From positions 62,001 to 126,000 of the forward strand of contig CAKVLR010000001.1 in assembly GCA_934757855.1 (NCBI GenBank): a stretch of DNA of 64,000 nucleotides, given 5' to 3'. The translations under genes and the position numbers were made by a program. Positions 41,640-51,134 of this stretch are shown one piece after another (position 1 is the first letter of the stretch; each line of letters opens with the position of its first letter). The notes below the pieces were generated by a model. That model saw only the letters and a list, made by a program, of their open reading frames with translations. It made no database searches and had not been told where the DNA came from. The DNA comes from an uncultured Clostridia bacterium (lineage in GTDB: Bacteria; Bacillota; Clostridia; Christensenellales; UBA1242).

Positions 41640-41800
41640 CCCTCCCCTATCTAGTTTTTCTAACAAAACAGAATCTCCGTGCCAAATGAAGCACGGAGAA
41701 AAAATATTCACCCTCAACTTCACCTCGGCAAGCAACTTTAAGCGATTAGTTAGCAACCACACTTGCGGTCTTTGGCAAAAGAAATCTTATTTAATTAGTG
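41640..41800 (-). ncRNA. Ribosomal protein L10 leader
   Basis: Minus-strand leader between promoter and rplJ. It contains the AAAGACCGCAAGTGTGG segment, TTGCTTGCCGAGGTGAAGTTG, and a strong hairpin CTCCGTGC/GCACGGAG (about 41676-41700) before the ribosome site. This layout matches the Firmicute L10 leader, in which L10(L12)4 binding feeds back on rplJL expression. Confidence 0.8.
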
Positions 41801-41805
41801 AAAGT

Positions 41806-41834
41806 ATAATAACATTTATTTGATAATTTGTCAA
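41806..41834 (-). promoter_or_regulatory. rplJL promoter
   Basis: Minus-strand TTGACA (41834-41829), 17 bases, TATTAT (41811-41806), just upstream of the L10 leader. Confidence 0.8.
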
Positions 41835-41917
41835 GTAGATTTTGTAAATTTTTTGTGTTTTAGATATAAAATTTAAATTTCAAATTCAATTAGGCTGTTT
41901 AATTCTCTTAAATACAC

Positions 41918-43414
41918 CTATCTCAACTCCTCAAAAACTACACTTCCGTCCAACCAAGACATAATATAGCCCGCAAGTTTTTTGTGCGTTACGCTTTCAA
42001 AAGATTTGATTAAATCACTAGGAGTAGCGTTTTTCATTGCATTTTCTACATAAAAATTTTGCAAGACTTTTTTCATTTTGTTATCGCCTATAATTTCTGC
42101 TATACTATCAAACATCAATACGCCTTTTACATAAGTAAGGTACACATATTCCGTTTCCGTATTGAATTTGTGAATATTTCTATTCATACTAGTATCTAAA
42201 TTATCGTAAACTTCATTATACACATCACAAAACAATAAATAAGAACTTAGTGCAGAATTAAACACTTCTTCACTAGTCTTGCCATATTGCGGGTTTAAGT
42301 CGTAAAACAGTGCAGTTGAATATTCCGCAAGCCCCTCATCAATCCAAGCGTACTCGCACTCATTATTGCCGACTACCCCGTACCACCACTGGTGCGCGAT
42401 TTCGTGAATTATTACATTATTGTACTCACTATCCACATCAACGCTATCCGAAATATAGACCAGATTTGGATATTCCATACCACCTTGCATAAAATTTGTT
42501 TTTACTACATTTAACACATCATATGGATAAACGCCTATCATTTCGTTAAAAGTGTTGACCGCATCAACAGAGGTTTGTAAGTGTTGCTCTGGCGTTTCAT
42601 CATTGTAATAAAAATAATTTATAGTTGTCATTCCCGCTTGTGCAGTTTTTACATTAAATTTTTCACTAAACACAAGTGCAAAATCTCTCACGGCCTTTGC
42701 ACTAGCAGTCACTGTCGTTTTGTCACCATTTTGCGCTTCATCTATAATATTACCAGTGCTGGCAACTTTCAACTTAGAGCCATATTCTATTTTCACACTA
42801 TAATTTGAAATATCACTATAAAACGGGTCACCGTTTGGAGAGTATCCATCAGTCACAAATTGATTATTTTCAAAAACACAAGCAATAGGATACCAGTTAC
42901 CCAAATTCAATGTATTTTCACCATAACCAAAACGGTGATTACAATTTGGAATGATTAAGTTAAATGCAATTTCAATTTCAGCAACTCCACCCGACCTTAA
43001 AACACTATCAAGTGGAACAGAAAGCAAATTTTTATCTTCACCAGAAATAGCAAAATCAGTATCTTTTCCGCCTTGCTTTACACTAAAAATTGTAATACTC
43101 CCTGCCGAAAAGCCATTTGGATAGGCTCTTGCGCTTTGAGTTTCGTTTGTTGCCTTGTAAGTAGTAGCATCTTCACGAAAGGCATTTGTATATAAATGAA
43201 ATTTGATTTCGTGCAAATCACTATTTGATTTATTTACATACCTAATATTTTGAGTTGCATTGAGTGTTTTATTTTCATAGTCTAGTGTAGCGCAAATTTT
43301 GTACTCGTTGACATTTTTGCTTGCATCAGCCAAAAAATCTACTTCGCCACACCCCGCAAACACAAAAACAGCAAGACACACACAAAAAAGAGCAAAACTA
43401 TAAAATCTTTTCAT
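41918..43414 (-). CDS. M1-family metallopeptidase lipoprotein
   Basis: 498 residues. Lipoprotein signal with lipobox VFAGC (Cys22). An M1 N-terminal beta domain precedes the catalytic region: GGMEYP (311-316, GAMEN-like), HEIAH (337-341) and Glu360 in DEGLAEY, giving the HExxH-x18-E zinc site. M1 enzymes are aminopeptidases; this one is anchored outside the membrane and probably trims peptides for nutrition. GAAGGTGA before the ATG; single gene. Confidence 0.92.
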   Translation of the reverse strand: MKRFYSFALFCVCLAVFVFAGCGEVDFLADASKNVNEYKICATLDYENKTLNATQNIRYVNKSNSDLHEIKFHLYTNAFREDATTYKATNETQSARAYPNGFSAGSITIFSVKQGGKDTDFAISGEDKNLLSVPLDSVLRSGGVAEIEIAFNLIIPNCNHRFGYGENTLNLGNWYPIACVFENNQFVTDGYSPNGDPFYSDISNYSVKIEYGSKLKVASTGNIIDEAQNGDKTTVTASAKAVRDFALVFSEKFNVKTAQAGMTTINYFYYNDETPEQHLQTSVDAVNTFNEMIGVYPYDVLNVVKTNFMQGGMEYPNLVYISDSVDVDSEYNNVIIHEIAHQWWYGVVGNNECEYAWIDEGLAEYSTALFYDLNPQYGKTSEEVFNSALSSYLLFCDVYNEVYDNLDTSMNRNIHKFNTETEYVYLTYVKGVLMFDSIAEIIGDNKMKKVLQNFYVENAMKNATPSDLIKSFESVTHKKLAGYIMSWLDGSVVFEELR

Positions 43415-43559
43415 TAATTCACCTTCGTTTTTTGGGTATTATATGCGCATAGAAATTCGCAATATAACCAAAGCGGTATCTAAATTAACGATTATTTTTG
43501 AGTATTAGGGCTTGCGTTTTTACATAAATTTTGCTAAACTAATACAAAGGAGTTTTTGT

Positions 43560-45023
43560 ATGGCTTTTTGTAAATTTTCTACTGAATATCTAGCAAAATC
43601 TTATACGATAATTGACAATCTTTTTTTTACTAGATTTTTAATCACTACCCCACCAAAGCATTGTACAATTTATCTCTATGGGCTTTTTGTATGCGAGCAA
43701 AATGACAATATTGAATTACAACGCTTTGCGGAAAATTTGGGCTATTCAATAGAGGAAATTGTAGATAGTTTTGAATACTGGCAAGAACAAGGCATTGTGC
43801 GCATTGTTTCACAAGAGCCTTTTCAAGTGCAGTATCTGCCTATTCGCAATATTGGTAGTAGCAACCGAAAATACGACAAAGACAAGTATGCGCGTTTTAA
43901 TGTAGAAGCGCAAAACTTACTCAAAGAAAGAATGATTACTCCAAACGAATACGAAGAATATTACACGCTGATGGAGGGGTATTCTTTACCCGATGGCAGG
44001 AAAATTAGCCCTGAGGCATTGCTGATGATTATCAAATATTGCGTACAAAATAAAGGCGCAAATGTTGGCTATCGCTATGTTATCACTGTTGCGCGTGACT
44101 GGGCTAGTGCGGGTTGCATTACCCCCGAACAAGTCGAAAAGCGTTTGGAGCAATGCAGTACTGCAAGTCAGGCAGTAGTCGCTATCTTAAAGGCTCTTGG
44201 TTCTACCAAAAAGACTTCGCTTGATGAGCATCAATTCTATCTAAAATGGAAAGATGATTTTGGGTTTACAGATGATTGTATTATTTTCGTAGCAAAATCA
44301 ATCAAAAAAGATGGAAAGGCAAATTTTGAAAAATTGGACAAAAAGTTACAAAAATATTACGAATTACATTTGACTTCTGCAAAAGAAATTGCCGATTACG
44401 AAAAACATCGTGATGAAATTTACTCGCTTGCTCGCGACATAAACCGCACTTTGGGGTTGTATTATGAAGATGTAACAAATCAAGTCGAAACTTATATTAC
44501 CCCTTGGCTGAACTGGGGATACTGTGCAGAAACTTTGCTAAAAATTGCTCAAAGCAACTACCTAAACGGGAAACGCACGCTAAATGGATTGAATGAAACC
44601 ATAAACGACTTATACTCAAAAGGTATTGTATCAAACGAAGCATACACTCAATTTTTGCAAAATACTGACATCACAAAATCAAAAATCGAGCAAATGCTTA
44701 AAAGTTTGGGAATCGTGCGCAATGTTACCTCGTTTGATATTGAATTTTGGCAACGCTGGACTATTTCTTGGGCTTTTAATAATGAGGTTATTGACTATGC
44801 CATTTCGCTTGCAAAAGCGCGCGGTGCTAACATTTCGTATTTGAATACCATTCTTGCCGACTGGCACACGCAAGGTATCTACACCCTAGAACAAGCCAAA
44901 TTGAATAGTGAAAATTACAAAATCACTTCAAAATCAAATAGCACAACCAAAATCAATTCCAGAAAATATACCAAAGAAGAAAATGATGCCATTTTTGACA
45001 CATTCAACGAAATGGAGGTTTAA
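43560..45023 (+). CDS. DnaD-family primosome protein with repeated DnaD domains
   Basis: 487 residues from ATG at 43560 (AAAGGAG upstream). The N-terminus (about 1-90) looks like a winged-helix DnaD/DnaB domain. Three later segments match the YxxxIxxxWxxxGI pattern of the DnaD C-terminal domain: YRYVITVARDWASAGCIT, LNGLNETINDLYSKGIVS and ISYLNTILADWHTQGIYT. DnaD proteins help load the helicase at origins and stalled forks. It lies 2 bases before dnaC, so the two form a helicase-loading operon. Confidence 0.88.
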   Translation: MAFCKFSTEYLAKSYTIIDNLFFTRFLITTPPKHCTIYLYGLFVCEQNDNIELQRFAENLGYSIEEIVDSFEYWQEQGIVRIVSQEPFQVQYLPIRNIGSSNRKYDKDKYARFNVEAQNLLKERMITPNEYEEYYTLMEGYSLPDGRKISPEALLMIIKYCVQNKGANVGYRYVITVARDWASAGCITPEQVEKRLEQCSTASQAVVAILKALGSTKKTSLDEHQFYLKWKDDFGFTDDCIIFVAKSIKKDGKANFEKLDKKLQKYYELHLTSAKEIADYEKHRDEIYSLARDINRTLGLYYEDVTNQVETYITPWLNWGYCAETLLKIAQSNYLNGKRTLNGLNETINDLYSKGIVSNEAYTQFLQNTDITKSKIEQMLKSLGIVRNVTSFDIEFWQRWTISWAFNNEVIDYAISLAKARGANISYLNTILADWHTQGIYTLEQAKLNSENYKITSKSNSTTKINSRKYTKEENDAIFDTFNEMEV

Positions 45024-45025
45024 TT

Positions 45026-45958
45026 ATGAATAAAAACCAAATCATACAGCAGGAATTACAAAAAATAGACCAAATACGCGTTGCTAACGAAATGACAACA
45101 GAAAACGCAAAACTTTCTGCTAGACAAATTCCTGAATATCGTGTGCTTGATGATGAAATTAGAAAATTAACTCTTGAACTCGGCAAACTCCCCACTTCTT
45201 CGCCAGAAGTCAGCAAAATTGCAAAAAAGATTGAACAATTAAACACAAAAGCCATTGATGTTTTAAAACTAAATAATTTTTATATTGATGTACTAAAATT
45301 TCTTCCAAATTGCACTAATTGTAAAGATACAGGTTATATAGGCAACAAAATGTGCGATTGTTTAATAAAAAGAGTCCGTGACGCCTTGATTACACAAAGT
45401 AGTATCAACAATGTTTTACAATTCGATTTTAGCCACTGCGACAACAAAATTTTAGAAGCAAACCCACAATTAAGCAAAATATATAAATTTGCACATAAAT
45501 ACTGCAATGAATTTCCAAATCTTGAACGAAAAAATTTATTGCTCTTTGGAGAAGTTGGCACAGGTAAAACTTTTTTGTTAGAATGTATAGCAAACGAATT
45601 ATTGAGAAAATTGCATTATGTAGTTTTCACAACAGCATATGAGGTTTGCTCAACTATGGTAAAAGCATATAGCGCAAGTTATAGCGACCGCGGCACCATA
45701 CTTTCCCCACTTTTTGAGAGTGAATTATTGATAATTGATGACCTCGGGACTGAGCCTCTTTTTCACGACTCAACTTTAACAAATTTGTTTACCTTAATTA
45801 ATGAAAGGCAACGAAACAACCTTGCCACTATCGTAAGTACAAATCTTGACCCCGAACAAATTGGCGAACGCTACGGCGACCGATTGAGGTCAAGATTATA
45901 CAACGCTAGAACGACAACTTGTATTAGATTTGAAGGCAAGGATTTGAGAGCAAAGTAA
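45026..45958 (+). CDS. dnaC: DnaC/DnaI-type helicase loader ATPase
   Basis: 310 residues. An N-terminal helicase-binding part with a possible zinc knuckle (CTNCKDTGYIGNKMCDC, about 93-109) is followed by an AAA+ domain with Walker A FGEVGTGKTFLLE, Walker B LLIIDDLGTEPL and the sensor region VSTNLDPEQIGERYGDRLRSRL. It loads DnaB. GGAGG before the ATG, overlapping the end of the DnaD gene. Confidence 0.93.
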   Translation: MNKNQIIQQELQKIDQIRVANEMTTENAKLSARQIPEYRVLDDEIRKLTLELGKLPTSSPEVSKIAKKIEQLNTKAIDVLKLNNFYIDVLKFLPNCTNCKDTGYIGNKMCDCLIKRVRDALITQSSINNVLQFDFSHCDNKILEANPQLSKIYKFAHKYCNEFPNLERKNLLLFGEVGTGKTFLLECIANELLRKLHYVVFTTAYEVCSTMVKAYSASYSDRGTILSPLFESELLIIDDLGTEPLFHDSTLTNLFTLINERQRNNLATIVSTNLDPEQIGERYGDRLRSRLYNARTTTCIRFEGKDLRAK

Positions 45959-45985
45959 AAATTATATTTTTTAATAAATACTATT

Positions 45986-46026
45986 AAAAAAGGCACATTA
46001 AGTAAATCACCTAATGTGCTTTTTTT
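45986..46026. terminator. Bidirectional terminator between dnaC and divIVA
   Basis: GCACATTA (45993-46000) and TAATGTGC (46012-46019) with A- and T-runs on both sides. Confidence 0.85.
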
Positions 46027-46081
46027 GCTTGCATTTCGCAAATATTGATTATCAAAAATTAAGTTAATACAACTTATATTT

Positions 46082-46927
46082 TTAAAATTGAGTTTTCTTT
46101 TGCTCAGTGACTGTGTCATCGCCCATTTCTAGGTCAAACGCACGCAAAATTTCTTTCAACGACTCTTGCGGGTGTAACGCCTCATTAAGGCTAAAACCGT
46201 TTTTGCTGTCCTCCAACGCTTGCGCAAATTCAACTGGCGGAATATTTAGCATATTTGGTCCAATCTCACCATAACTCTTCGGCATTTCCACATCTTCACC
46301 ATTGAGATATTTTTCAGCCAAAGTCACTTCTTCATCGTTAGATTTTTGTCTAGTAATAGACTGAATACGCTTTCCTTCACTGTCATAGTAAACTTTAATT
46401 TCGTTTTCTTTGAGTGTCACACTAGGGTCAAATTTACCATCTTGCGTGATACTAGGCATACGGTGTTGCATACGCTCCAAAACAGATTTTGAGTAAACGC
46501 GTTCGCCTTTCTCGTTTAACTGCGAATTTAAAGTTACAGTGAGCGCATATTGAAAGTCCCCTACCAAATTATCAATTTCATCACCTGGTAGCAAGCCTGC
46601 AAATTTACTACGCAACTCACTCAAAACATTCTCCCATTTTTTATACAAAAGTTGCACCCTCTTGATTTCCAAATCATAAACATTACGCGCTGAAGTCGTG
46701 ATTTCATCAGCCTTTTGCACGGCTTTAACCAACGCTTTCGAAATCTTTTTTTCTTTTTCTTTATAAACTTCCAAACTATATTTCAAATCATTCATTTCTT
46801 GATTCATTTGAAACATTTTTTCATTTTGCCTACGAATTTTCTCATTATATTCGCGTTTCATTCTTTGCAAAAAATCATCAACTTCGTGTGTTGAGTATCC
46901 ATCTCTTTCTCTCTTAAAGTTTTCCAA
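46082..46927 (-). CDS. DivIVA-domain protein
   Basis: 281 residues from the likely TTG at 46927 (AGAGGTG 5-6 bases before). The N-terminal lipid-binding DivIVA motif FKRERDGYSTHEVDDFLQRMKREY is followed by a long coiled coil (about 25-110) and a low-complexity C-terminal half. DivIVA marks curved membrane and poles, and in spore formers helps place the septum. An in-frame ATG at 46963 overlaps lgt by 50 bases without a ribosome site. Confidence 0.82.
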   Translation of the reverse strand: MENFKRERDGYSTHEVDDFLQRMKREYNEKIRRQNEKMFQMNQEMNDLKYSLEVYKEKEKKISKALVKAVQKADEITTSARNVYDLEIKRVQLLYKKWENVLSELRSKFAGLLPGDEIDNLVGDFQYALTVTLNSQLNEKGERVYSKSVLERMQHRMPSITQDGKFDPSVTLKENEIKVYYDSEGKRIQSITRQKSNDEEVTLAEKYLNGEDVEMPKSYGEIGPNMLNIPPVEFAQALEDSKNGFSLNEALHPQESLKEILRAFDLEMGDDTVTEQKKTQF

Positions 46928-47753
46928 TTCGCACCTCTTTTGGTCGTTTTTTCTTAACTTCATTTACAATCAAACAAGTTGCAAAAATCGCTCCACCTAT
47001 TACTAATATCAAACTCAACACTTGACTAACTCTCATACTACCCCACATCAAAGAGTCCGTCCTAAATCCCTCGATGATAAATCTTGCGATACCGTAAAGC
47101 ACGAAATAACCGCACATAACGATACCTTTTATATCAACTTTTGTAATTAACACAACTAGTAGCACTGCAATCAAAATGTCTGCAAAACTTTCATAAAAGA
47201 AAGTCGCGTTAAACCAAGCACTGCTAGGCACTGTGCCAAATGCATCTATACATTGTTGTCTTGCAACTTCTGTGAAATGCGCACTGTCAATCTCCACAGC
47301 GAATGGAAACCAATGTTGACTAGCATCGGTGAGCAAACTACCATAAGCCTCTTGATTAACAAAATTTCCCCACCTACCTATACCTTGCGCAAGTATCAAA
47401 CAAGGCACAGTTGCATCGGCAACTTTTAGAAAATTTTTCTTGCGAATTAAACAATATAGTACCATACCCACAGCACCGCCTATTACGCCACCATAGATAG
47501 CAATACCACCATTCCAAATAGCAAAAGAGTCCCACCCCCAAGGTCCATTATTGTAAATTAAAAAATACAATCTTGCACCTATTATTGCCGTAGGAAACAT
47601 CCACAAAATCCACTCAAAAGGGTCATCTTTGCTAAATCCGCGTTTTGGCGCAGTGTATCTTGACAAAACTAGTGCCATTACGATACCAAAAGCAATAATT
47701 AACCCATACCAGTGGACACTCAATCCAAATATAGTAAAAGCAATAGGATTCAT
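46914..47753 (-). CDS. lgt: Prolipoprotein diacylglyceryl transferase Lgt
   Basis: 279 residues, seven membrane helices. HWYGLIIAFGIVMALVLSR, the catalytic ARLYFLIYN and the signature ILAQGIGRWGNFVNQEAYG are present. Lgt attaches diacylglycerol to lipobox Cys, needed for lipoproteins such as the M1 peptidase here. ATG at 47753 has GGAGG 5 bases upstream. The end overlaps the divIVA start region by 14 bases. Confidence 0.95.
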   Translation of the reverse strand: MNPIAFTIFGLSVHWYGLIIAFGIVMALVLSRYTAPKRGFSKDDPFEWILWMFPTAIIGARLYFLIYNNGPWGWDSFAIWNGGIAIYGGVIGGAVGMVLYCLIRKKNFLKVADATVPCLILAQGIGRWGNFVNQEAYGSLLTDASQHWFPFAVEIDSAHFTEVARQQCIDAFGTVPSSAWFNATFFYESFADILIAVLLVVLITKVDIKGIVMCGYFVLYGIARFIIEGFRTDSLMWGSMRVSQVLSLILVIGGAIFATCLIVNEVKKKRPKEVRIGKL

Positions 47754-47819
47754 CATTTCCTCCAAAATATAAATAGATTATACTACATATTTATGAGTTT
47801 AGCAAGCGTTTTGCGAGTA

Positions 47820-47852
47820 ACAAAAAAGAGATAATCTAATTTATCTCTTTTG
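47820..47852 (-). terminator. Terminator of the 354-residue membrane protein gene
   Basis: AAAAGAGATAA, loop of 6 bases, TTATCTCTTTT then TTTTG on the minus strand. Confidence 0.85.
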
Positions 47853-47856
47853 ATTT

Positions 47857-48921
47857 CTACTTAGAATATGTTTGAGTTAGTGTTTGATCTTGCCCATCAA
47901 AGTTTATCGTATATGTTTCCCCGTTTTCCATATTTGTTTCTTTCTGAGGTGTTTCAATTTCGTGATTTTTTAAATATTCTGCGGTACTAGCAATAGCACT
48001 GTCACGAGCCTCACTTAATTCAGTCTTTGTCTTGTATGTGGTAACATTAACCTTATCACCAACAGTTGTACGAATTTGCACAGGGAAATCAATATCTTGT
48101 TTTGCCAAATTATCGTAAATAATTGCATTTGATTTTGCTAAATCAATGTCTGATTTACTATTTACTGCAAAACTTTCCTTGTATTGCAAATTATTCTTGT
48201 CATCACAAACAGCTTGTCCATTGTCATCATAGTCTACAAACAAAACCTCAATCTTACCTTGACAAGCATCATCGTTTTGATAGTTTGCTCTCTCGTTGTC
48301 CTTGTAGTAACTCCATTCATTTTGCACAGCAAAAGTCACCGCATCACGCTTTGATTTGATACCTGCAACTTCGTTTTGAAAAAATTCTTTTACTACTTTT
48401 TGCTTATCAATAGCCGAAGTCTTTGCCTTTGTGGCAACCGCCTTGTCAACACCCTTATAGTCTTGCGCTTCACGGCCTGTAATCTTTCTTGCATTTTGTA
48501 ATTTATTTACATTTTTTGCAATCTTGCCATCAAGTTGTGTTTGCTTTTGAGTATCGAGCGATCTACCCTTTATAGTCTTTGCATTATCTCTTTCTTTGAC
48601 TAGTTTTTGCACTTTCAACTCGCGCTTGTAATGCCTACGGAAAAATGCACTTGTAAGCGAACTTGCAGTACCACCTACAACAGTTGCAGTAAGAGCAAAG
48701 GCAATCTTATATACAGCCCAGCCCCACATAGCACCAGTAACAGCAAGCAAGCCTAACAACAAGGCAGATACAGCAATAGAGCCTATCAACCAACCAGTCG
48801 CAACTTTCTTTTTGTGGGCAAAATTAGTCTGCTTGTACTTGTTGTATTCTTCATCAGACATTTGCTCCACTTGCTTTACGCGGGCTTCAAACTTCTCCTT
48901 TCTGGACTTAAATATAGCCAT
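47857..48921 (-). CDS. Membrane protein of unknown function, 354 residues
   Basis: A basic N-terminus (MAIFKSRKEKFEARVKQVEQ), two adjacent membrane helices (about 42-62 and 68-92) and a large hydrophilic C-terminal part with Lys-rich helices (about 95-180) followed by a beta-rich acidic end. No domain recognised. GGGAGG before the ATG, its own promoter and terminator. The composition recalls the large coiled-coil protein at 58.3-62.2 kb, but I see no shared motif. Confidence 0.7.
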   Translation of the reverse strand: MAIFKSRKEKFEARVKQVEQMSDEEYNKYKQTNFAHKKKVATGWLIGSIAVSALLLGLLAVTGAMWGWAVYKIAFALTATVVGGTASSLTSAFFRRHYKRELKVQKLVKERDNAKTIKGRSLDTQKQTQLDGKIAKNVNKLQNARKITGREAQDYKGVDKAVATKAKTSAIDKQKVVKEFFQNEVAGIKSKRDAVTFAVQNEWSYYKDNERANYQNDDACQGKIEVLFVDYDDNGQAVCDDKNNLQYKESFAVNSKSDIDLAKSNAIIYDNLAKQDIDFPVQIRTTVGDKVNVTTYKTKTELSEARDSAIASTAEYLKNHEIETPQKETNMENGETYTINFDGQDQTLTQTYSK

Positions 48922-48963
48922 AATTTACCTCCCAAAATCCTTTCATACGATTTTTCAAGGTAT

Positions 48964-48992
48964 ATTATACCACATTTTTATCAAAAATTCAA
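48964..48992 (-). promoter_or_regulatory. Promoter of the 354-residue membrane protein gene
   Basis: Minus-strand TTGAAT (48992-48987), 17 bases, TATAAT (48969-48964). Confidence 0.75.
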
Positions 48993-49021
48993 TACCCTTT
49001 ACCAAAAATTTTGCCATGCCA

Positions 49022-49870
49022 CTAGTTTTGAACTATTAGCCCCAAAGTCGTATTTGCGGGGTAAATTTCTATCAATTTTTCCAAATCTGCCTCCTTAATT
49101 TTGCCCAAAACCTTATATTCTTTGTCTATAACACTAAAATTTGTCAAACTATCCGGAGTGACAGCAGTAAGAAGTTTGTATAATTGCATAGATTCAGGTA
49201 CGGCAATTTCACGCAATTTCAAGCCTTTTTGTAAATGGTTTGACTTGTTCTCAAACAAACCAATATGGTCATAATAGGAGTTTTTATCCTCCAAAATTGA
49301 TGAAACAAACAGAAAAGCGCCAAAAACCAGCAAAGTATAATTCGGTACAAAAAATACTGTTATAAAAAACCCTACTATCAAAAACGAGGACAAAGCAATA
49401 CCCACATATCTAACGCGCGAAATTGCTTTATTTCTGTTTCCATTACGGCTCAAAATCGCAAGCAACACTCTACCGCCATCAAGTGGAAAAATCGGCAAGC
49501 AATTTATGATAGCCGTAATTGTATTTGCATAGACAAATTGTTGTGTAATAAAGTATGTATCAGGAAAAATCCACCACAGCGCACAACAAATTACCGCTAA
49601 GATTACATTTGCAATCGGTCCCGCAATAGCAACCAAAATTTCATCTTTTATGCTAAAAAAGTGACTTTGCCCGCTAATACTTGCGCCATATGGCATAAGT
49701 TGAATGTGATTTAGCCTATACCCCAATTTTTGCGCAACAAATGAATGGGCTAACTCGTGCAAAATGATAGTTATTAAATAAGCAAGCAAAACAAAAAAAT
49801 ATCCTAGGTAAATTAACACTGCGCAAAACACTAAAAACAACGGGTGTACCGACAACTTAAATTTTGCCAT
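49022..49870 (-). CDS. spoIVFB: SpoIVFB-type intramembrane metalloprotease
   Basis: 282 residues. Zinc motif HELAH (38-42) in a membrane helix, a third ligand in FPLDGGRV (Asp131), about six helices and a C-terminal CBS-like soluble part. SpoIVFB cleaves pro-sigma-K in the mother cell. AGGAGG before the ATG. The usual inhibitor partner SpoIVFA is not upstream; a 45-residue single-helix protein occupies its place. Confidence 0.88.
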   Translation of the reverse strand: MAKFKLSVHPLFLVFCAVLIYLGYFFVLLAYLITIILHELAHSFVAQKLGYRLNHIQLMPYGASISGQSHFFSIKDEILVAIAGPIANVILAVICCALWWIFPDTYFITQQFVYANTITAIINCLPIFPLDGGRVLLAILSRNGNRNKAISRVRYVGIALSSFLIVGFFITVFFVPNYTLLVFGAFLFVSSILEDKNSYYDHIGLFENKSNHLQKGLKLREIAVPESMQLYKLLTAVTPDSLTNFSVIDKEYKVLGKIKEADLEKLIEIYPANTTLGLIVQN

Positions 49871-49878
49871 ATTACCTC

Positions 49879-50016
49879 CTAGACATAAAATACTTCATTA
49901 ATTTCATTTATTGTTTCAGCAATAGGGTGCGTTAAGCCCAGCGCATCAATCGTAAACATAACTATTAAAGTAATAATTATACTCAAACAAGCAATGTAAA
50001 GTTTAATTAAATTCAT
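49879..50016 (-). CDS. 45-residue single-pass membrane protein before spoIVFB
   Basis: MNLIKLYIACLSIIITLIVM begins a single membrane helix followed by a short acidic exterior (TIDALGLTHPIAETINEINEVFYV). ATG at 50016 has AGGTGA 6 bases upstream; a longer frame from 50073 overlaps minE and lacks a site. It lies between minE and spoIVFB, where SpoIVFA is normally encoded. It could be a reduced partner of SpoIVFB (inference). Confidence 0.6.
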   Translation of the reverse strand: MNLIKLYIACLSIIITLIVMFTIDALGLTHPIAETINEINEVFYV

Positions 50017-50024
50017 TTTTTCAC

Positions 50025-50264
50025 CTAAGACAACAAACCCATAATTTTCAATCTTTTGCACATCACTTTGCAACGCAATACATAATTGCCGTTTTCATCT
50101 ATATCTAATCTAGTAAGCATATCATTTTTGTTTAAATCCATATAATTTTGCAAAACTTTGTAAATATCACAAGTCAGCACTTCTTGCAACCTTTCAGGAT
50201 TAAAATGTTTATCATTTATCAACACTTGTCGCAGTTTGTCTAGTCCTCTTGGTTCAAAACCCAT
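50025..50264 (-). CDS. minE: Cell division topological specificity factor MinE
   Basis: 79 residues. The anti-MinCD part LRQVLINDKHFNPERLQEVLTCDIYKVLQNYMDLNKND and a C-terminal dimerisation strand are recognisable, though divergent. MinE drives MinD oscillation for division-site placement. GGGGG before the ATG. It lies 3 bases after minD. minC is not present here. Confidence 0.85.
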   Translation of the reverse strand: MGFEPRGLDKLRQVLINDKHFNPERLQEVLTCDIYKVLQNYMDLNKNDMLTRLDIDENGNYVLRCKVMCKRLKIMGLLS

Positions 50265-50267
50265 ACT

Positions 50268-51041
50268 CTACCCCCTTGTAATTTTAAATTTTTTGAAGAA
50301 GCCACTTTCTTTTCTTGCTTTTGTGCCAAAATGAATAGTTTTTGCAATTTCAGCAAAATTTTCTAGTGAGGCATCTTTTACCTTTAAGAGTTCACCCGAA
50401 ATTGAAGATACTGTCGTGATTAAATCTGATTCTTGCACCACACCTAAAAGCGGAATGTCCATACTCTCCGCAATTTCATTTGGCTTTATCATCAACTTTT
50501 TAGCAATCAAATCATTGCGCACGCGATTGACTATAAGTTTTGCATCTACAAGTCCACAACCGATTATCAAACTTAGCGTTTTATTTGCATCTCGAATGGC
50601 TGTTATTGATGGAGTAGTCACTATTATCGCCTCACTCGCAAGATAAATTGCTCTATAAAATTCCGCACCAATTCCCGCAGGACAATCAATCAAAATATAG
50701 TCAAAAGAGTTTGATAATTCATTAATAATTGCGTTTAAATCTTCTTTTGTTACCCTCCCCACATTTAGGCTGTGTGCGCTAGGCAAAAAATAAAGCAGTG
50801 GCACATTTGGGTAATTTATCAACGCTTGCCTTACTCTACATTTCCCCTCAACAACATCTACAATGTCATACATAACACGATTTTCAAGTCCTACCACCAC
50901 ATCAAGATTGTTTAAGCCTATATCAACATCAAGCATTACGACCCTTGCACCCAACATAGCCAAATTCAAGCCAATAAAAGCACAACAAGTGGTCTTTCCT
51001 ACACCGCCCTTACCACTGGTAATGACAATCTTCCTAGCCAT
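50268..51041 (-). CDS. minD: Septum site-determining ATPase MinD
   Basis: 257 residues. MARKIVITSGKGGVGKTTCCAFIGLNLA (deviant Walker A), VVMLDVDIGLNNLDVVVGLENRVMYD, DYILIDCPAGIGAEF and IVTTPSITAIRDANKTL are MinD motifs. It recruits MinC and MinE to the membrane, although the C-terminal amphipathic helix is short. ATG at 51041 with AAGGAGG 6 bases upstream. Confidence 0.95.
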   Translation of the reverse strand: MARKIVITSGKGGVGKTTCCAFIGLNLAMLGARVVMLDVDIGLNNLDVVVGLENRVMYDIVDVVEGKCRVRQALINYPNVPLLYFLPSAHSLNVGRVTKEDLNAIINELSNSFDYILIDCPAGIGAEFYRAIYLASEAIIVTTPSITAIRDANKTLSLIIGCGLVDAKLIVNRVRNDLIAKKLMIKPNEIAESMDIPLLGVVQESDLITTVSSISGELLKVKDASLENFAEIAKTIHFGTKARKESGFFKKFKITRG

Positions 51042-51076
51042 TTTTGCCTCCTTTGTCCCCATTCTAGCAAAAACAT

Positions 51077-51115
51077 TAAAAAAAGACAAAAGAACCAAAC
51101 TAACTTGGTCCTTTT
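51077..51115 (-). terminator. Terminator after the MreB-like gene
   Basis: Minus-strand AAAGGACCAA, a 6-base loop, TTTGGTTCTTT (one G-U pair) then TGTCTTTTTTT. It separates the MreB-like gene from minD. Confidence 0.75.
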
Positions 51116-51134
51116 CGACAAAACATTTAAAATT

